A DNA stretch of 64,000 bases, taken from NCBI GenBank assembly GCA_947034895.1, contig OX344765.1, positions 4,035,001 to 4,099,000 on the forward strand, in the 5' to 3' direction. Shown piece after piece: positions 59,990-64,000 of this stretch. The DNA is from Rhytidiadelphus loreus. Lineage: Eukaryota > Streptophyta > Bryopsida > Hypnales > Hylocomiaceae. The translations under genes were made by a program, and so were the position numbers. The notes beneath the pieces are model-generated. The model made no database searches. It was not told the origin of the DNA and saw only the letters and a program-made list of their open reading frames with translations. Position 1 is the stretch's first letter. Each line of letters begins with the position of its first letter.

Positions 59990-60760
59990 TTCTATGTTAT
60001 AGGTACCTTCTATAGTTATAGGATGTTTTTATTATAGGTGTCTATGTTGTAGGCACCTATGTTATAAGCACCTTCCATGGTTATAGGATGTTTACATTAT
60101 AGGTGCCTAATTATATTGTAGGTGTTTATGTTATAAGGACCTTCTATGGTTATAAGATATTTATATTATAGGTGTTTATTTATAGGCACCTATATTAAAG
60201 GTGTCTATATTGTAGGCACCTATGTTATAAGCACCTTTCATGGTTATAGGATGTTTATATTAGAGGTGCCTAATTATATTGTAGGTATCCATGTTATAGG
60301 CACCTTCCATAGTTATAGAATGTTTATATTATAAGTATGTATGTTGTAAATATCTCCAATAGTTGTAGAGTACCTATCTGTCTAGGCCTATAGGCTCACA
60401 TACTAGCACCATTGATAGGTACTTTCCATAGTTTAGGATATTTATATCATAGGTACTTATATTATAGATGTCTATATTGTAAGTACCCATGTTATAAGCA
60501 CCTTTCATGGTTACATGATGTTTATATTATAGATACCTATTTATACTATGGATCATAGGTGTCTATGTTATAGGATTCTATATTATAGGCACCTTTTATG
60601 GTTATAGGATATTTATATTATAAGTGTCTATGTTATAGGTACCTATTTTTTAAGCATCTTCCATGGTTATAGGATACTTATATTATAAGTATGTATGTTA
60701 TAGACACCTTCAATAGTTGTAGAGTTTCTACTTATACCTACGTTCAAGGCTTGTAGGTTC
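59990..60760. repeat. Minisatellite of ATTATAGGTGTCTATGTTATAGGCACCT-type units
   Basis: The region is built from many imperfect copies of short words (TTATAGGATGTTTATATTAT, AGGTGTCTATGTT, GTAGGCACCTATGTTATAAG, CACCTTCCATGGTTATAGGA) organised in a higher-order period of roughly 110-130 bp. A small block of the same repeat is at 32466-32640. Frames within it are translated repeat, not genes. Confidence 0.85.
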
Positions 60761-61242
60761 ACATTTCTAGGCTCACATGCTAATATTGTTGAACCATAAC
60801 CTTTAGAAAAAACAAAATTTGTATCAAAATTATATATTTTCACTTCTGAAACTATTATCATGAACCTTCCATGTTGTTCAATACTTAAAGATAGAAAATG
60901 TATTTTCCCTATTGAAAATGCATGCTAGATAATATTCCAATAAAATATCACTCTCAAGATGTTTTTATCAAGAAATGAGTACAAAATCTCAATTTTATTA
61001 ATTTGTCTTTTTATACAACATCTCACCCTTCAATGAACCTCTCAACCATTTTGTGGTTGTTGATTTGTTTTTCATTTGAGAAAGAGGTGGGTGGGGTGGG
61101 AAAACTCTTCCAAAAAGCAAAGATTTTTTCATTTTTTTGCATAGGAAAATGATCTATCTTTAAATAGATGTATTACAAAGTGAAATTGAAATTGTACAAC
61201 TTTTTCTTTTGAATAAATGAACCTAAAGTTTACTATATGATG
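60761..61242. other. AT-rich intergenic DNA, no gene seen
   Basis: Nothing beyond low-complexity A/T runs and a short purine-rich patch (GAGGTGGGTGGGGTGGG, about 61085). No exon or RNA gene is supported. Confidence 0.55.
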
Positions 61243-61687
61243 TAAGGTAAAACATCCCATTTAGGTCAAAATTAGGAGTCTACCCTCATGCTATTGCTAA
61301 AAAATTTCAAATTATTTTCCACATGAAGACAAATGTGAGGAATATTGAGGACATTTGAAATTATGTTTTTCAGACAAAGTATGGATTTGTTATGAATTTT
61401 TGAAGTGATCAACCCAAAAGAGTCTATAGGCTACTCCATAACCAACAAAAATTGAATCCAATATGCTCATTTTATTTACCCAATACAATCACAATATTTT
61501 CTAACATAGAAGGCTTCAAAATCAATTCTTACAATGAATTTTACACTAAAAAGTTGGAAGTACCTATTGAGGTCATCAATCACTCCATAACTATCATGAA
61601 AGACATTGATTATGGTCTTAAAAAACACTATATAGTCATTAGGTGTCCATTATGGGTCATTTGACCACAATGGGTTGTTTTACCTTA
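61243..61687. mobile_element. MITE-like element, family A, copy 4
   Basis: It starts TAAGGTAAAACATCCCATTT and ends AATGGGTTGTTTTACCTTA, an imperfect inverted pair. The interior carries the family blocks CAGACAAAGTATGGATTTGT, TTGGAAGTACCTATTGAGGT, CATCAATCACTCCATAACTA and GACATTGATTATGGTC. Non-coding. Confidence 0.75.
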
Positions 61688-64000
61688 ATTGTTAATTTTG
61701 GGAAAAGTTAATGATGTTTTAAGACCAAATCTTTGACCATTTTTGCTTCTCAATATATAATTAAATTATAAAAAATCATTAAAAAAAATGCTAAAAATAA
61801 AAATTGTATTTTTTTGATGAATTTTCAAACCACTCAAAATGCTATAAAATCAATTTGAAAACATTTATAAGTATTTTTCAATTTTAACTGTATCAATAAT
61901 TTTTATTTGTGATGTTTAGCATAATATCTTTAGGTGGAAGACTCAATATTTTAGTAAAAGACATATTTTATTGCACATCTAAGTTTGTCCATAATCCCTT
62001 GGGTCAATACCTTGGGTCAATAGGAGTTAAGCTTTTGAGGCACCAAAAAGATACAACAATGAATACCTAAACTATTGAAATCATAAAATACAAAAAGAAG
62101 TGTATATCTTCCTTGTTTATGCCACAAAAACTTAGTCTAAATTTTTTAGCACCAAGTGCCTACCTTGACCTTGTTATATTGCACTAACCTTACGGTACAA
62201 TACCCAGCAACTACCAATTACCCCCCTATTTTTCTATTCAAAAGAATAATGCATAATATAGAATATAATTGGCATTTTTTATCTTACATAATGAACATTC
62301 AATTCTTATGCAATTCTAGTCAAATATACCAAATTTGGGGTTAAAGAAGCAAAATTTATTTTTTAGTAAATTATTTTATGAAAAATTCATAGTTTTATAT
62401 GATTGAAAAACATTGATGATGATTTTTTTTACTTTGATATCATAGATATGTAGGAAAAATCCACAAATTGGATGTAGATATCTATTGAGTGCCACTTTTG
62501 GATGTTCTTCCTTGCATTCTTCAAATTTTTGATGTGTTTGCATATTGGAAAGGAGTATTGTTTTATTTGTCTTGTCCATTTCTCACTTTGAAATATTTGC
62601 TAAAACTGAGATACAATAAATTGCATATGATATGTGATTTTGAAATGTTGGCTAAGAATAAGATACATTAGATCATTGCATATGATTTGTGATTTTGAAA
62701 TGTTTGTTGAAACTGAGATACAATAGATTGCATATGATTTGTGATTATGCTACAACATTGAATGAGTTTCAGCTTGTGTTAAAGGCTGCGAGTTACCACT
62801 ACGTTCCCAAGCTATGGGATCTCTACCAAGCAACCTGTTAACATGGTTGAGAAACGGCGACATCAATAGGCATTAAAAAATATATTTTTTAATTTTTTTA
62901 ATTTTAGTTTTTTAATTTTTTAATTAATTTTAAAAAAAATCCTCCCAACATGCCAAAACAACGGTGCTATTTTGTGAGCTTGTGAGTAGAAGCCTATGAG
63001 CGTTGAGCAAGAATTATGTGAGCGTTGAGCTTAGAAATTTGTAGAAGCACAAGAAAACTTAAAATATTTCTAATAATAAACTTCATCTTAAAATTTGACC
63101 AAAATTTACTATTATTAGTAAATTTTAGAACCTATTACTACGGACCTATTATCATGGACCTATTACCATGATTGTATAGAATCCACATGAAAATCATAAT
63201 TTTTAATGTTGTCTAAAATATTAGAAGTATACATTTTGGAAATGATGAACTTAATTGATGTGAAAGATGAACGGAGATGGAAATAAGTTTGTACAGAATA
63301 TTGGTTGATCACTATTCTATAGCAATGTAGGTCCTCTTGGGGCTAATAAGAAAACACCAAAAAAATTTGTTTGATGCATTGTTATTGGACTTGTTTAGAT
63401 TTTAGAAAAAAAAATTGTTGATAAGAACTACTATCTTGTAGTAGTGTAGGTCCTCTCAAGGCCGATGAGAGGTACCTACACTTCTACCTTGATGTGTTGG
63501 TAATTGGACTTGTTAAGATTTTGGAAGAAAGGACTTGGTTGACAAGAATTATTTTTATAAGGAATGAGCTCAGTTACACCAAATTGTTGATTAGTTGATC
63601 ACTGTCCTCTTATAGGACCTTCAAGGGTCCAATTCTTCTATTTATTGATCAAATGGTCATTTGGTTAATCACTCTCTTCTTGCTACTTGGGTCCCCTCGG
63701 TGTTGAGGGGAGTCTCCTTGCAACGAGAAAAAAAAAATTACTAAAAAATAATTTTTTTTTTTTTTTTAAAACTTTTTTCTTCCTACTGCAAGGAGAGAGT
63801 GATTATAATCTCCATGGAACAACCTCAGTTGATTTCAAACAATCTTAATTAATAACCGATTTTTCTTTTTCTTAAAATCTAGCAAAGTCTAATAAGTAGC
63901 ACATCAAGGTTGTTCAAGGGACCACAATAATAGGTCCACAATAATAGGTTCATAATAATAGTTACTTATATTTACCAAAAATAATAAATTTTGACCAAAA
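61688..64000. other. AT-rich intergenic DNA, no gene seen
   Basis: No recognisable exon. A phrase TTGCATATGATTTGTGATTTTGAAATGTT recurs about three times at 62615-62745 as a local tandem repeat of roughly 60-65 bp. Around 63240-63700 diverged direct repeats recur, with TAGTAGTGTAGGTCCTCTC-like and TGATCACT words. The end of the window shows repeated ATAATAGGT words. None has coding signals. Confidence 0.55.

Noticed and set aside
60146..60334. 62-residue frame in the minisatellite
   Set aside because: It is translated repeat sequence; frames appear on both strands here by repetition.

Overview
This window is nuclear DNA of a land plant. The evidence is spliced genes with GT-AG introns, two nuclear-encoded chloroplast photosystem genes with transit peptides, a plant-type glycosyltransferase (PSPG box), a plant A-type cytochrome P450, copia and CACTA elements, many MITE-like repeats and a short TTTAGGG telomere-type tract. 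Intergenic DNA is very AT-rich and exons are clearly GC-richer. This would fit a bryophyte or another seed-free plant, but the species cannot be fixed from the sequence alone.

Layout. 1-9392: repeats only, including several MITE-like elements, a 0.7 kb long palindrome and a duplicated segment upstream of the first gene. 9393-11866 (+): a four-exon UDP-glycosyltransferase. 13878-17110: a 3.2 kb element with PIF/Harbinger-like ends. 17560-28170: a nested transposon block made of a decayed copia relic, a 3.96 kb CACTA element and a second copia element with its 5' LTR, primer site and gag-pol, broken by stops and frameshifts. 28171-33200: MITE-rich, no genes. 33453-34261 (+): PsbR in three exons. 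36319-36993 (-): PsaL, a single exon, convergent with PsbR and with a G-box/I-box pair upstream. 40572-45908 (-): an eleven-exon gene that fuses methylthioribose-1-phosphate isomerase (MTI) to methylthioribose kinase (MTK). 46000-53800: repeats, including a foldback element with a perfect 31-bp stem. 53826-58332 (+): a four-exon cytochrome P450 with unusual heme-pocket motifs and a MITE in its second intron. 58333-64000: repeats, including a CACTA-type hairpin MITE with an intact target-site duplication and a long minisatellite.

The most notable item is the MTI-MTK fusion. Kinase and isomerase catalyse consecutive steps of methionine salvage (methylthioribose to methylthioribose-1-phosphate to methylthioribulose-1-phosphate). 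Here one reading frame of 816 codons carries both. The last residues of the isomerase and the first of the kinase share one exon that has no internal methionine, so two separately translated proteins are unlikely. The second notable item is the P450: the C-helix Trp is Ser and the I-helix acidic residue is Gln, while the heme-Cys, ExxR and PERF motifs are intact. PsbR and PsaL are linked photosystem genes; the UGT and P450 are typical specialised-metabolism enzymes but are 40 kb apart, so no cluster is claimed.

All exon joins were made by hand from GT-AG sites, reading phase and family alignment from memory; no database search or transcript data was available.
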